DNA of 64,000 nt, taken from assembly GCF_001632365.1 (NCBI RefSeq), contig NW_024468511.1:109246-173245 (forward strand), in the 5' to 3' direction. Shown piece after piece: positions 12,829 through 22,423 of the stretch; positions within the stretch are counted from its first letter, which is position 1; each line of letters starts with the position of its first letter. The position numbers and the translations under genes are program-made. A model generated the notes under the pieces. The model did no database searches. It was not told the origin of the DNA and saw only the letters and a program-made list of their open reading frames with translations. This DNA comes from Laetiporus sulphureus 93-53. Its lineage: Eukaryota > Basidiomycota > Agaricomycetes > Polyporales > Laetiporaceae.

Positions 12829-12990
12829 ACTAGAATTCGAAGTTGAAGAAATCCTAGACTCTAAGGTCATAAGGGGAAGGGTCCAGTACCTCATCAAATG
12901 GAAAGGCTATGACCATTCTGATGACACATGGGAAACCCAAACAAATCTCACCAATGCCGATGAGCTTCTTCAAGAATTCCATCAACAACA
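12829..12990 (+). pseudogene. Chromodomain at the C-terminus of the integrase
   Basis: A canonical chromodomain: VEEILDS, then YLIKWKGY, DTWE and a NADELLQEFH tail. It includes the aromatic residues of the methyl-lysine cage (Y, W, W or Y positions). In chromoviruses this module is known to steer integration to chromatin carrying particular histone marks. It is in frame with the preceding integrase C-terminus. Confidence 0.9.
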
Positions 12991-13179
12991 CCCTGATGCA
13001 GCCAAAGCAACCAATCAGGGTTGTTACTTACGATGAAAAATGCTTCGAACTATCCTCGTATGAAGTTGCACCAATATCCACACACAGAATCAATATGTCC
13101 GACCACCCAGATGAGTTCTTCTTATATCACAAAATGACAGATCTCGCCAAATCACTGAAAACATTCTCAAAAATCCTCA

Positions 13180-13545
13180 AATGAGGCAGCTGGGTGGGAT
13201 ATTTATGCAGCAGAAATGCATGAAATGGCCCCACATTCACAAGCTGTGGTAGGAACAGGAGTCACCATTGACCCTCCCAAACATACCTACACACGAATAG
13301 CTCCATGAAGTGGACTGGCTGCTCGAGAAATTGACATAGGCACAGGAGTCATTGATCCAGATTACAGTGGAGAACTCAAGGTCGTACTGATCAACACAAT
13401 GGATTTCATATTTTCGGTTAAACCAGGAGACAGAATAGCCCAGATAATCTTCGAATATTATGCTGAAGGGCTTCCCTCTAAAAGCTATCGACCGTTACAG
13501 GCAACAAGGAGAGGAAATAAAGGTTTTGGCTCCTCAGGACAATGA
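13180..13545 (+). pseudogene. dUTPase (deoxyuridine triphosphatase) domain of the chromovirus Pol
   Basis: All five motifs of trimeric dUTPases follow each other in one frame: motif 1 EAAGWDIYAAE, motif 2 IAP-stop-SGLA, motif 3 GVIDPDYSGELK, motif 4 PGDRIAQIIF, motif 5 RRGNKGFGSSG. A TGA (13306-13308) replaces the conserved Arg of the RSGLA motif. The domain ends at a TGA six bases before the polypurine tract, so it is the last domain of Pol. It lies in a different frame from the chromodomain, with a linker in the third frame between, so small indels probably separate them. dUTPase hydrolyses dUTP to dUMP and would limit uracil in the cDNA. Several retroviruses carry one at other positions. 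Confidence 0.88.
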
Positions 13546-13550
13546 GCCTT

Positions 13551-13563
13551 GAGAGGGGGGTAG
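13551..13563 (+). other. Polypurine tract of the chromovirus
   Basis: GAGAGGGGGG followed by TAG lies directly before the right LTR start TGTCACAG. This is the expected position of the plus-strand primer. Confidence 0.85.
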
Positions 13564-14139
13564 TGTCACAGATTTTTGCCACAAAGTCCGCACGTGACTT
13601 CTTTCATGCCACAGATCATGTGCTTCACCAATATCTCATGCCACTCAGCCACAGATGCGACACATAGAGATCAGGTGATAGTTCACATCACATGTTATGG
13701 TTCAAACCCACAGATGATACGGTCAGACCTGTCTATTCCAGGATACAATAGAGGCACCCATTTGGGAACAAAGGAAACAAGGACTATTGTTCAGGATCAT
13801 CTAGGCAATCAGCTCAAGGTATAGCCATTACCATGATAGGATGGATCATCTCACCATTGTTACGGATGAANNNNNNNNNNNNNNNNNNNNNNNNNNNNNN
13901 NNNNNNNNNNNNNNNNNNNNNNNNNNNNNNNNNNNNNNNNNNNNNNNNNNNNNNNNNNNNNNNNNNNNNNTGTATAGTTTAGTTGCATAGACACATAGAC
14001 AGCCAATAGCATGTCCCATAATAGTCAGCACCTGTACATGTATATAAGACCAGCATGTAGAGGACAAAACTTCAGATTGTTTCTCCTCGTCTACAACTGT
14101 AGCGACTACTTCGAGCTCACAATCAAAAATACTGTCACA
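13564..14139 (+). repeat. Right (3') LTR of the chromovirus, containing an assembly gap
   Basis: It matches the left LTR from TGTCACAG through the ACTGTAG segment. One hundred Ns (13871-13970) replace what is 58 nt in the left LTR (6440-6497). The final 40 bp diverge from the left LTR. The end is placed at TGTCACA, 14139, with some doubt. Confidence 0.8.
13871..13970. other. Assembly gap, 100 Ns
   Basis: Exactly 100 N, a conventional placeholder. The flanks match left-LTR positions 6439 and 6498, so the true missing length is probably near 58 nt. Confidence 0.97.
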
Positions 14140-14276
14140 GACTTCTCCATGCACCTTGAGGCCTTCCTCATCTCAGGCACTGAAGGTTCATGAGATCACC
14201 ACCTCCATTCTCATGCTGTCCAGTGGATTGACATGCTGCGAGATCAGGTGTTGTCAATGACTATGCACAGGGTACG

Positions 14277-14853
14277 TTGAACTTAAAGAAGGAAATTGCA
14301 CAACTCATTCACCTGAAGCTTGGTAAGTGTGACATCAACTGCGAAAGTAACCACAAACTTACATCAACATGCAGAGAAAGCAGCAGGGGGGAAGGTTGCA
14401 CACATATCATACCAGAATTTCAAGCGAAGCATCACAGAGAAATACCACATCAAGATTGTCAGATGACCACTGAGCAAGTTCTGTGCTTCGGGTGACCTAG
14501 GCTCTCACAATGAGATTCGGATTCTGCTTGCAGCCTGGCAAAATGGCACAACACACTTCGAGAAGATGGAGGACAAAGAATTTGAGAAGTGGACTAATGA
14601 ATGATTCCATGGAGCAATGGCACAGATGGATGTGGATGAGTCTTCCAACACAGCTGGCTCCACCATCGTTCAAGTTTCCTCTGATGCAATAAACAGTACG
14701 TGCACTTTGGTGCCCACATATTTCCCAGAGATGGTGCCTGAGTCAGTCCACAATAGTGCCACATCCTTCGCTGCATTTCCAGTGGATCCCACATCTACTT
14801 CAACTATGAACTCTGAGGTTTCAACACATCATGGTGGGACAGGCGGCAGCTGA
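14277..14853 (+). pseudogene. Relic of a TE-associated agaricomycete gene
   Basis: One frame reads through two TGA codons and gives KVAHISYQNFKRSI, then PLSKFCASGDLGSHNEIRIL and WQNGTTHFEKM. This resembles a module repeated in many agaricomycete proteins of unknown function that end in a Leu-Ala-rich 'ANPS...L' segment and often sit beside transposases. The first TGA falls where a Trp is usual (W-P-L). No gene name or function can be given. It lies directly right of the LTR element, so it may be host sequence into which the element inserted. Confidence 0.35.
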
Positions 14854-15073
14854 GGTGCTCAACCATTCAAAGATTTTATCAATATCATCACCGCTGCTGA
14901 TGGATCAGTGATCTCGGCACCCAGGAAGCCCTGCAAAAAGCGCTCAGACAAGGAAAAGAAGAAAGGGTCATGGAAGGGAAGATGAGGTGGCCATGCACTG
15001 AATGAGATTGAGAACCTGCATGAGATTACCAGTGATATTGCAGCAGAGGCATTGTAAATGCATGCAGCAGGCT

Positions 15074-15460
15074 TTATACTGAGCAAGAGCACAGAAATAT
15101 ATACTGAGAATGACTTATATATGGGGGGGGACATTGTTGCTGTCAGGGACAGCAAGTGCAATGTGTCAGTCACTCAGTGACAGGTGAGCGGTGATGGCAT
15201 CAGGTGGAGATTTGCTTGAACATGTGGCAAACTTCATACTGAGTAAGAGCATGAAAAAATCTAGTGAGAATGACTGATATACAAGGGGGGAACGTCGTCG
15301 ACAGCGAGCGCGATGTGTCAGTCGCTGGGCAGCATATCAATGGTGCTCGGGTTGCATCGGAGTACATTGGGGAAGTGCCATATCTCTATCTGGAAAAGGT
15401 CACAGGAAAAACAATGAAAAATGAGATATATATGAGGGGAGGACAGCAAGCTCAATGCTT
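15074..15460 (+). repeat. Degenerate tandem repeat, unit about 150-160 bp
   Basis: Two units starting at 15076 and 15236 share ATACTGAG(C/T)AAGAGCA, GTGAGAATGAC or its variant, a G-run, and ATGTGTCAGTC at 15161 and 15313. A third weaker copy of the ATGAGATATATATGAGG-GGA part lies at about 15420-15450. No coding function is seen. Confidence 0.55.
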
Positions 15461-15878
15461 CGGTCCTCAGGTGGCATGTGGAGTGTGTCGATCAGAGTAA
15501 CACTACTGGCGAGATAATCTCAGAACACTTTGCCGACCACCCACAATACCGGCAGTGTTATCTGCAATGGGTGGGCTTATCAGGACGATCTGTGAGCTAC
15601 CTCATAAGGAAATGGTGTGCAATAGTCGCAGCGCTTCTGGCAGTGCACGACGGACAGATATTCAGGGCTAGTTAGCTTGACGCACAGCACCGGTGCGGCA
15701 GGCTAATTAGGCATCGATTATGTGAGGTCCAGGTGGTGCTTACATGCTATAGAGCCTTCGTTGTATGCATTGAGTATATGTTGCACTATAGAAATGATGA
15801 AACAATGGAGTGTTCCGTTGTGGCGCCAAATTTCCATTGTCACTATACATCTCGTGTTGTGCTCTGTTGACTGCTATT
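15461..15878. other. Stretch without a recognised gene
   Basis: Short open frames only. Nothing recognisable on either strand. Confidence 0.5.
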
Positions 15879-16667
15879 CACAACAGACATGATGTGATTC
15901 ATCAATGTAAGAAATTGTGTGTGAATGTCGACTGATTTCTTACACATGTGACAAATATTTGCAACCATGGCATTTCATGTCGAAAATGTTTTTCTTTGTC
16001 TGCAAATGTGCGCTATTTGCCGTTTAAATGCTTCATTGGCAAACCTTTACTATCACTGGCCCACTAATGCAATTTTTTCAGAGTGTCACGTCCTATTCTG
16101 CTGTCAGTGAGCAGACCCCCTCGGAGATTTTATTCTTAGAAATACTGGGGTCTTGAGAACACTGAGAAATATTTGTGAGTGAACAGGATGTGAAGTGGAT
16201 GAATCCAAGGATGACTTCCGGTCGCAACACCAATGCAATTATCAAGAATCATCAGCCACCGTGTGAGAACATCTTCATTTTGACAGTCCGATCTGGCACC
16301 ACTGAAAATGGATGTTCTCCAACACAGCTTCGCCATTTCCAAATGACCTGTCATTCAGGTTATTAGTGACTATTGCATGGTGGGCAATTACATAATCATC
16401 CACCTCGTTGTTTCTTACCCACACACGGCAGACATGATGCGATTTATCAGTGCGAAAAATGGTGTGGGAATGTCAGCTGATGTTTTACATTTGTGGCAAA
16501 GGTTTGCCAATGTAGCATGTAAATGGCAAATAGTGCACATTAGCAGCCAAAGTGAAACATTTTTGACATGAAATGCCGTGGTTGCAAATATTTGTCACAT
16601 GTGTAAGAATTCAGTCAACATTTACACACAATTTTCTACGTTGATAAATCGCACCATGTCTGCCGTG
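15879..16667. repeat. Inverted-repeat element with arms of about 170 bp
   Basis: The left arm (15879-16048) and the reverse complement of the right arm (16499-16667) match over nearly their full length, including ACACATGTGACAAATATTTG and GGCATTTCATGTC. The outermost bases read CAC(G)GCAGACATG on both sides. The loop of about 450 bp holds another copy of the terminal 75 bp (16424). This fits a non-autonomous TIR DNA element (MITE or foldback type). No transposase was found inside and no target duplication is obvious. Confidence 0.75.
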
Positions 16668-17288
16668 ACACCTGTGGCTACATCACTGCCCCAGTTTTCA
16701 TGCTCCATGAGCGCTTTTCATGCACTACCACGCATTGTTGCCCCTCCAGCTGCTTTCTCTGTGTGCTTGCACTTTTCCTCCACTGGCGAGCGTTCACGCA
16801 CATCTTTCCTATCGAGCTTCTTGCTTCTGCTTGGATCGTTGTCGATATGCTCTGTGGACTGATTTATCATCCGTGAGTCACTGTTTGTCGCTTGGCCGTC
16901 TGTTTTGCCTGTGATTGATTGTCTGTGCGAATGGCTGACTTATTGCCTACATGTCCATCTTTATCAACTGTGATTCTTCTACATCCTGTGGTGCTGCCTC
17001 TCGCCATTCCAATGTTTTCAGTGTGGGTGAGCTGCCAACGTACCCATCCGCTTTTGCCATTGAAAGTAGCTTTTTGTATTGTGGCTCCTTTCTGTTGCAG
17101 CATGTCTCATCCGTTGCCCCTACACACGGTCGGTGGCGCTGTCAGCTACCGATGTCGTTACTCGTTGACCGTCTGCCTTATCGCTCGTTGGTCGCTTTGC
17201 TGCATCTTCATGATATGGGGCTTTGAGGCACCGATCGTATGCTGGATAGTGTAGTTTGCGCTCTTCAGACGCATATATGTGACGTGTT

Positions 17289-17834
17289 TTGTTCTCGCAC
17301 GATGAGCGAGTTCATTCTGTGTTCACCACAACAGCTGGATCAGCAGGTTCAGCATCATATTTTAAGCCCGTTGGGATGGTGGAGTGCTTATCCCATGGTG
17401 AAGGGAACAGTTCCTGCCCACTGTCACTCAGTCCAGTACGTGTGTTCGATGAAATCGTCCATTGCATTATCAAGGACACAAAGCGAGGGGCGATCAGAAG
17501 GCATCCGTACATTCGATCGCACCCTCCACATGATCATCGCTCACTGTGCCCACAGGCTGCCATATTCAACAACTGTTTCGACAGCACAACCCACTTCAGC
17601 CCTCATGCAGACATGGAAAGACATCCCGCAGCCTGTATCGTCGAGAACGACGTCGTTGTACTTGAGTGCATTATCACCTGCTTCAAGTGCAACGCCAATG
17701 GCGACGCCATTTACGACGGAGATTGGAAGCTCTGGCGAACTCACCTCGAGCTACTCACACTCAGCAAACTCTTCGCCGGTCCAGAGCCATCAATCAAGGA
17801 GGACATCGGGATCGCTGATAACATGTTCATATGA
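17289..17834 (+). pseudogene. Possible coding relic inside the inverted-repeat region
   Basis: A 181-codon open frame whose C-terminal third (VVVLECIITCFKC, WKLWRTHLELLTLSKLF) resembles a segment I recall from agaricomycete proteins of unknown function. The N-terminal part is not protein-like with confidence. It lies between the inverted repeats at 16.4 and 18.6 kb, so it could be cargo or a fragment captured by a mobile element. No domain name can be assigned. Confidence 0.3.
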
Positions 17835-18069
17835 CACTTCCGTCCACCCATGTTTGCCTTCCATATGGACTGCGCTCCCGCTCACGGCCCATGTTATAAA
17901 TTGTACATTATATTTTAGCTCGATATTCCTGCCTACTATTCTAACGTTGTATACTTGCCCTGATTCTCTTGCGACAAATGTACTGTAACACTGTCTTCGC
18001 TGACACGTGCAATAGAAATATATGATATATATTATTACTCTTACAAAAATTCCGTCTCCTCCGCTCCCC

Positions 18070-18369
18070 TCACCGGTCATTCAGAACCGGGCGTGCGGAC
18101 GCAGCGCCGACACTCCCAAGTCTCAGCTCAAATGGACCTTCTAAACCTTCCTTATTTGGGTATGATTCTCGTTCTGGCAGCCACTCACTCCTTACACTTC
18201 TCCCAGAGAACACAGGGCTCGTGCAATATATGTCAGCTTCTGTCAACATAGAGTTCACATATATATGAAATCTACCTGAGAGCCTCATGAGACCACGTTC
18301 AGCTGTACGAGCAAGCGAGCCTCGGGAAAGCTTCAAAATGGGGCTCTTCACTGTAAGTACTCGTCCCAT
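18070..18369 (-). other. Unrecognised 99-codon open frame
   Basis: The frame starts at an ATG and is open to 18070. Its composition is Arg, Ser and Glu rich. Near its end (18086-18100 region, minus strand) the DNA reads CGCACGCCCGGTTCTG, which recalls the tail of group II intron ORFs. I do not recognise the product and it may be non-coding. Confidence 0.25.
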
Positions 18370-18603
18370 ATGCTAGCAACATGCAATGTCAAAAATCTGA
18401 ATAGACAGCCTTGGCTGTAATACTTGCATGTAAATTGCGTGAATTTTTCGGATTTTTGAACGCGTTATTCAGACGGGAAAGACGTGAATTGCATTAGGGT
18501 TGCAATTGCATTGTGGGGCCACTGATAATATCACAAGTGTAGAACATCAGCCGACATTCCCACACTATTTTTCACATTTTTAAATCGCATCATGTCTGCC
18601 GTG

Positions 18604-18986
18604 ATTGTCGCGTCTTCCTGATGTGTCTACGTTCAAGAGAGGGGTGCCGTGGCCTGGCGTGAGACCGCGTGCGCGTCTTGTAGAGGTAGAGTTCGCAGTC
18701 ACACATGTTTCATCCTTCCATGGGTTCGCGATCAATATCATCGATGAGAATAGACGTGTTACAATGTGGTCAGTATTGTACACATAGCCAACGCGGATGT
18801 ACGTTCAACAGTATCAGCACGAAACAATGTGCAAGCTTGCAATGCGTGGTATCAGCTGACGGCCGCCGCAGAAACCAGCATTACAACCTAGCAGCCATCG
18901 AACGAGATCCTTGTCATGAAGATATTCCCAGCCCTCCCAGACAGCGATGTGAAGGACATTTAGGCAGGATACAATGTAAATACCTT
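18604..18986. other. Junction between mobile-element island and gene-rich part
   Basis: No gene recognised. Sequence becomes visibly richer in CpG from here to the right. Confidence 0.5.
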
Positions 18987-20344
18987 TCAAAGTGGATCGA
19001 ATCGCTGCGATATACTTTCGGGTAAGAAACTCGCATCGCTCGTTCTCTCATAAACCTCCATCTTCCCATTCCGCTGCAGCAAAGTCAGGCGCCCTGTCTT
19101 GCCACCGCGTACAGCCAGCTCTTGTATGTCCCGAAGAAGACTCCTCAGCTTCTTCAAGCGAGGCTCTGCGCCTCTGTCGATCTCTTGCATATCTGGCGCA
19201 CCCAGCTGATGTCGCGCCATCGATGTGAACTTGCCGTTCTTGTGTTCGGCAAAGAAAATGTGAGGTGTCTGGGAGAAGAGGAGCTGAGGATAGGCGTTGT
19301 TCCACTTCTTTGAGAGGGGTCTGATGGAAGTTTTGAGCTCGATGAGCGAGCTCTGCGGCACTTCTGTGCCCGCACGAATGATATTCAATGTCGGCTCGGA
19401 TAGTTCAGATTGCTCCTGCGACGATCTCTGTCGGCGCTCCTGAGGAGATTTCGAAGGAGCGGTGGGGTTTTGCACGGGGATCTCTGAAGAAGATGGCGGA
19501 GCATTCGAAGACGACGCCTCATTCTCGGGCGAGAGGTAGGCGTCCACTTCGAACACAACCAGCATGGATAAACCGCCAAACTTCTAGCAGTCGAAGACTG
19601 CATCAGGATTCGATCTTGAGTGAACTTTAGAATCGTTGCTCACATATTGGACGACTCTATTATGGGAACCGCCCCGCTCACATCCTGGAGCAGCTGTAGT
19701 CGTGTGCTCCTCGAAGTTACGCCCGTAGCTACCTTGTTTCGGATTGATATTCAACCACGTCCTTTCGTCGTAGCGGTTGAGAAGTACAGTGCGCTCTCCG
19801 AATAGCTGGAGGTCTATCCGGAATGCATCGTTACGACCCGATCCTCCCCCACCGGCCCAGAGTAACAGCTTGCGTAGAAAGTTGCGGTCGGTGATGAAGT
19901 CGATATCTGGCCACCGGAGATGTCTTCCTGTCGCTTCCGTCATCACGTCCACCGCTTTGAGCATCGGAAGACGCGGATACGCGGGCATACGGAAGCCGTC
20001 CTCGTACACTAGCAATCTTCCCTGATCGGGCGGGATCTCGAAAGGCAAGGCCTTGTCCCGCCACATTCGCGGAGAGCCTGCAACACAACAAAGACGTCAT
20101 CAAGGTAGCCATCGACTGAATGTAGCTGCTATTACTGACCAGGGACAAGGATAGATGGTGTCTTTAAGTCGAGCCAGTTGTATGAACCGACGTATTCACA
20201 GTGTTCGATGGCTATGTTCAGGCCTTCGACCTCAACAGGCCTGCTCAAAGATGCTACAGGCATGCTCGAGAGCCCATCAGTGAAATTTCTGATCCCCTCA
20301 TTGTGGCGGGGACGCCGTGGCTGAGACTGTACAGCGTAGTTCAT
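18987..20344 (-). CDS. Conserved fungal protein of unknown function, intact paralogue
   Basis: Three exons (20344-20140, 20077-19644, 19583-18987), with GT-AG introns of 62 and 60 nt, encode 411 residues. Landmarks in order are VGSYNWLD and ILVPGSPRMW at the first junction, MPAYPRLPMLKAVDVM, DIDFITDRNFLRKLL, IDLQLFGERTVLLNRYDE, a KFGGLSMLVVFEVDAYL block, then AYPQLLFSQTPHIFF and a GRLTLLQRNGKMEVYER tail. Many ascomycete and basidiomycete genomes carry relatives. My memory is that some are labelled geranylgeranyl pyrophosphate synthetase, but there is no DDxxD metal motif here, so I would not accept that label. An in-frame ATG at 20533 could extend the N-terminus by 63 residues. A decayed copy lies at 4206-5606. 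Confidence 0.75.
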
Positions 20345-21065
20345 GCTTGATGCTTGAGATTGGCGATGTGGACGATGTGGAGTGGCTGAGGTCGATTCAC
20401 ATCCAGGACATACGCGAGGGTGCCAGTGCACGAAGCTTGGACAAGTTTCAGATAAAAGGCCACAAGGTTTGTAGAAGCCATTGCATCTGGAGCTCGTGTT
20501 CATACACGCATGGCAGACATGATGGGACATCAATCTTCATTAGATTAGACAGTTTGTCAAAATCTCCCTTCATTTTCAGTGAGCCATTATTCCGATCTTT
20601 GGAACGCTCAGCGCTCAGATCTCAGACTCCAGAGTCGACGACGCTTTCACATACAACTCGAAGGCATCAAGAGATATTCCAGTCGGAACTTGGAAGTCAA
20701 CCATAACAGGCGTGACACCGTTACGTGGTTCGCAACCGCACAACGGCCGTTGCCGAACAGCGAGTAGAGGCATTTTGATTGCCTCTCATCACCTCTCTCC
20801 GTTTTCTCCAGATGCGCAGTCTCGAAGCGCCTCAAAGCTCACAATTGCGAGGCCCAGCCCGCCCAGAAGACTAACGAATCTCGGAATCTGCTGCAAGAGG
20901 GGCAAAGTGCTGATTTATGGTTTTAAATCCGCATGTCATCCAACTTACGTGGAAGACGGCACGTCTTTCTCATCTCGCGAGGCGCGCACATTCCGCGATC
21001 GCTCGCGCATATAAAGCGTCCACGATGGTCGCACGACTGCCATCAACCATCAATTCCTCTCCACC
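20345..21065. other. Divergent intergenic region
   Basis: Upstream region shared by the minus-strand unknown gene and the plus-strand FAD oxidoreductase. It includes a stretch around 20512-20535 resembling the inverted-repeat terminus (GGCAGACATGATG). No gene is seen. Confidence 0.5.
21009..21018 (+). promoter_or_regulatory. TATA box of the FAD oxidoreductase gene
   Basis: CATATAAAGC lies about 50 bp before the chosen ATG (21066). An earlier out-of-frame ATG at 21025 could form a small upstream reading frame. Confidence 0.55.
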
Positions 21066-22423
21066 ATGTCAAAGAAGGCTGACGACAAGAAGAACGTCGT
21101 GGTCGTTGGCGGCGGCTTGGCCGGCAGCCAGCTCGCGCGCGAGCTCTCCTCCAAGTTCGACGCGTCCAAGTACAACCTCATCCTCATCAACGACCGCCCG
21201 TACATCATCAACCTCATCGCCTGCGCGCGCATGACGACCTCCAACGTCGACCGCCTCGAGGACCGCGTGCTCATCTCCTATGACAAGCTTTTCGTCAACG
21301 GGAACGGCACCTTCCTCCAAGGCAGCGTCGCCGCGATCGAGGAGATTGCCCCCGGTCAGGGCGGGAGCGTTGTCCTGCAAAGTGGTGAACGTATCCCATA
21401 CGCGGTACTCGTGCTCGCGACAGGGAGCAAGTGGTCTGGCCCGTTGCAGTTCCCCGAAGCAGACTCGGATCTGCGCTTGCATATCAATGAATGGCGGAAG
21501 CGTATCGCGGACGCGAAGGATATCTACCTCATCGGCGGTGGTGCGGTCGGCATAGGTGCGTGTCGCGCTAGTAGTGTCTAGATCATCCTCGAATCGCTCT
21601 TGACACCGTTCTCCAGAGTTCGCGGGCGAAATCCGTGATATTTACCCCGTATGTACCAAATATCTCCGTGCCTCCTGCTCACGCTCACGCTTAGCGCGCA
21701 CAGGAAAAGAAAATCACGATCGTGCACAGCGATAGCATGCTGCTCAACTCGGTTTATCCCGCCAAGTTCCGGAAGGACATCGAGTACCGCTGTCGCACGC
21801 ACGGGATCAACATCGCATTCGGGGAATATGTCGATCAGCTCCCGGAGCCAGGAAAGATTGGTTTTACGACACGCAACGGGACACAGTTCCCCAAGGCGGA
21901 CCTAGTTGTGAGTGTCAGCCCCGCTGGCTGCGCTACCCTCATGCTCACGCATTCTGCAGATCCCAACCTTCGGCGCGCACGCCAACACAGCGTTCATATC
22001 CTCTCTCGGGTCGGACGTGCTCGCGGCAAATGGCTGCGTCAAGGTGAAGCCCACGCTCGAGGTGCAGGGCCACCCGGGCGTCTTCGCTGTCGGCGACATC
22101 GTTGACTGGGAAGAGCAGAAACAGGCCGCTAAGGCCGGGAACCACGTCGGCATCGTCGCACCGAACGTGCTCAGCTTCCTCATCGGACAGTCACAGACGA
22201 AGTTGTACAATGGCAGCACCGAGCTGATCGTCATCCCTCTCGGGAAGGTCGGTGCTAAATTCGTTGGATGGCCCGAGTTACACTGACTTTGTCGGCTTGG
22301 TAGAATGGGGGGTCGTGCTATTTTGACATCCTCTGGGGCATTGTCCTGGGCGACTGGTTCGCGCGACTCATCAAGTCGAAGGACCTGTTTGTCAGCAAGG
22401 CCAGGTCGGACAGAGGACTGTGA
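21066..22423 (+). CDS. AIFM2/FSP1-like FAD-dependent NAD(P)H oxidoreductase
   Basis: Five exons (21066-21555, 21617-21648, 21704-21907, 21960-22247, 22304-22423) keep frame and give 377 residues, close to human AIFM2 (373). It is a two-dinucleotide-binding-domain flavoprotein. FAD site: VVVVGGGLAGSQLA near residues 10-25. NAD(P)H site: YLIGGGAVGIEFAGEI, created across the first intron. FAD-binding second signature: FAVGDIVDW. Members of this family pass electrons from NAD(P)H to quinones. The animal enzyme reduces coenzyme Q at membranes. No N-terminal myristoylation glycine is present (MSKK), so membrane attachment would have to differ. The 32-nt second exon is unusually small. Substrate is inferred from family only. 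Confidence 0.88.

Larger units (their letters stand above)
6133..14139 (+). mobile_element. Ty3/gypsy chromovirus (chromodomain LTR retrotransposon) with a dUTPase domain, inactive copy
   Basis: A nearly complete element of about 8 kb on the plus strand. Its order is LTR, Gag, protease, reverse transcriptase, RNase H, integrase, chromodomain, dUTPase, polypurine tract, LTR. Both LTRs begin TGTCACAG. The order RT-RH-INT plus a C-terminal chromodomain defines a chromovirus (Metaviridae). The reading frame is broken by stops at 10166, 10868, 11222, 11387, 12410 and 13306, by others in gag, and by at least one frameshift near 11990-12010. One integrase catalytic Asp is changed. The element therefore cannot be autonomous. 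No target-site duplication is clear, because the sequence at the 3' LTR edge is ambiguous. Confidence 0.92.
16424..18603. repeat. Second pair of the same terminal inverted repeat
   Basis: A plus-oriented copy at 16424-16502 (starting CACGGCAGACATGATGCGAT) and a minus-oriented copy at 18530-18603 (ending ATCATGTCTGCCGTG) share about 75 bp. The pair may delimit a 2.2-kb element nested with or overlapping the 15879-16667 element. The interior has only weak coding signals. Confidence 0.5.

Noticed and set aside
19154..19603. Overlapping open frames in the unknown gene's third exon
   Set aside because: They are shadows of the real frame, which is confirmed by the paralogue at 4-5.6 kb.
20512..20535. 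Copy of the inverted-repeat terminus (GGCAGACATGATG)
   Set aside because: Only about 13 bases match and it lies upstream of a working gene.
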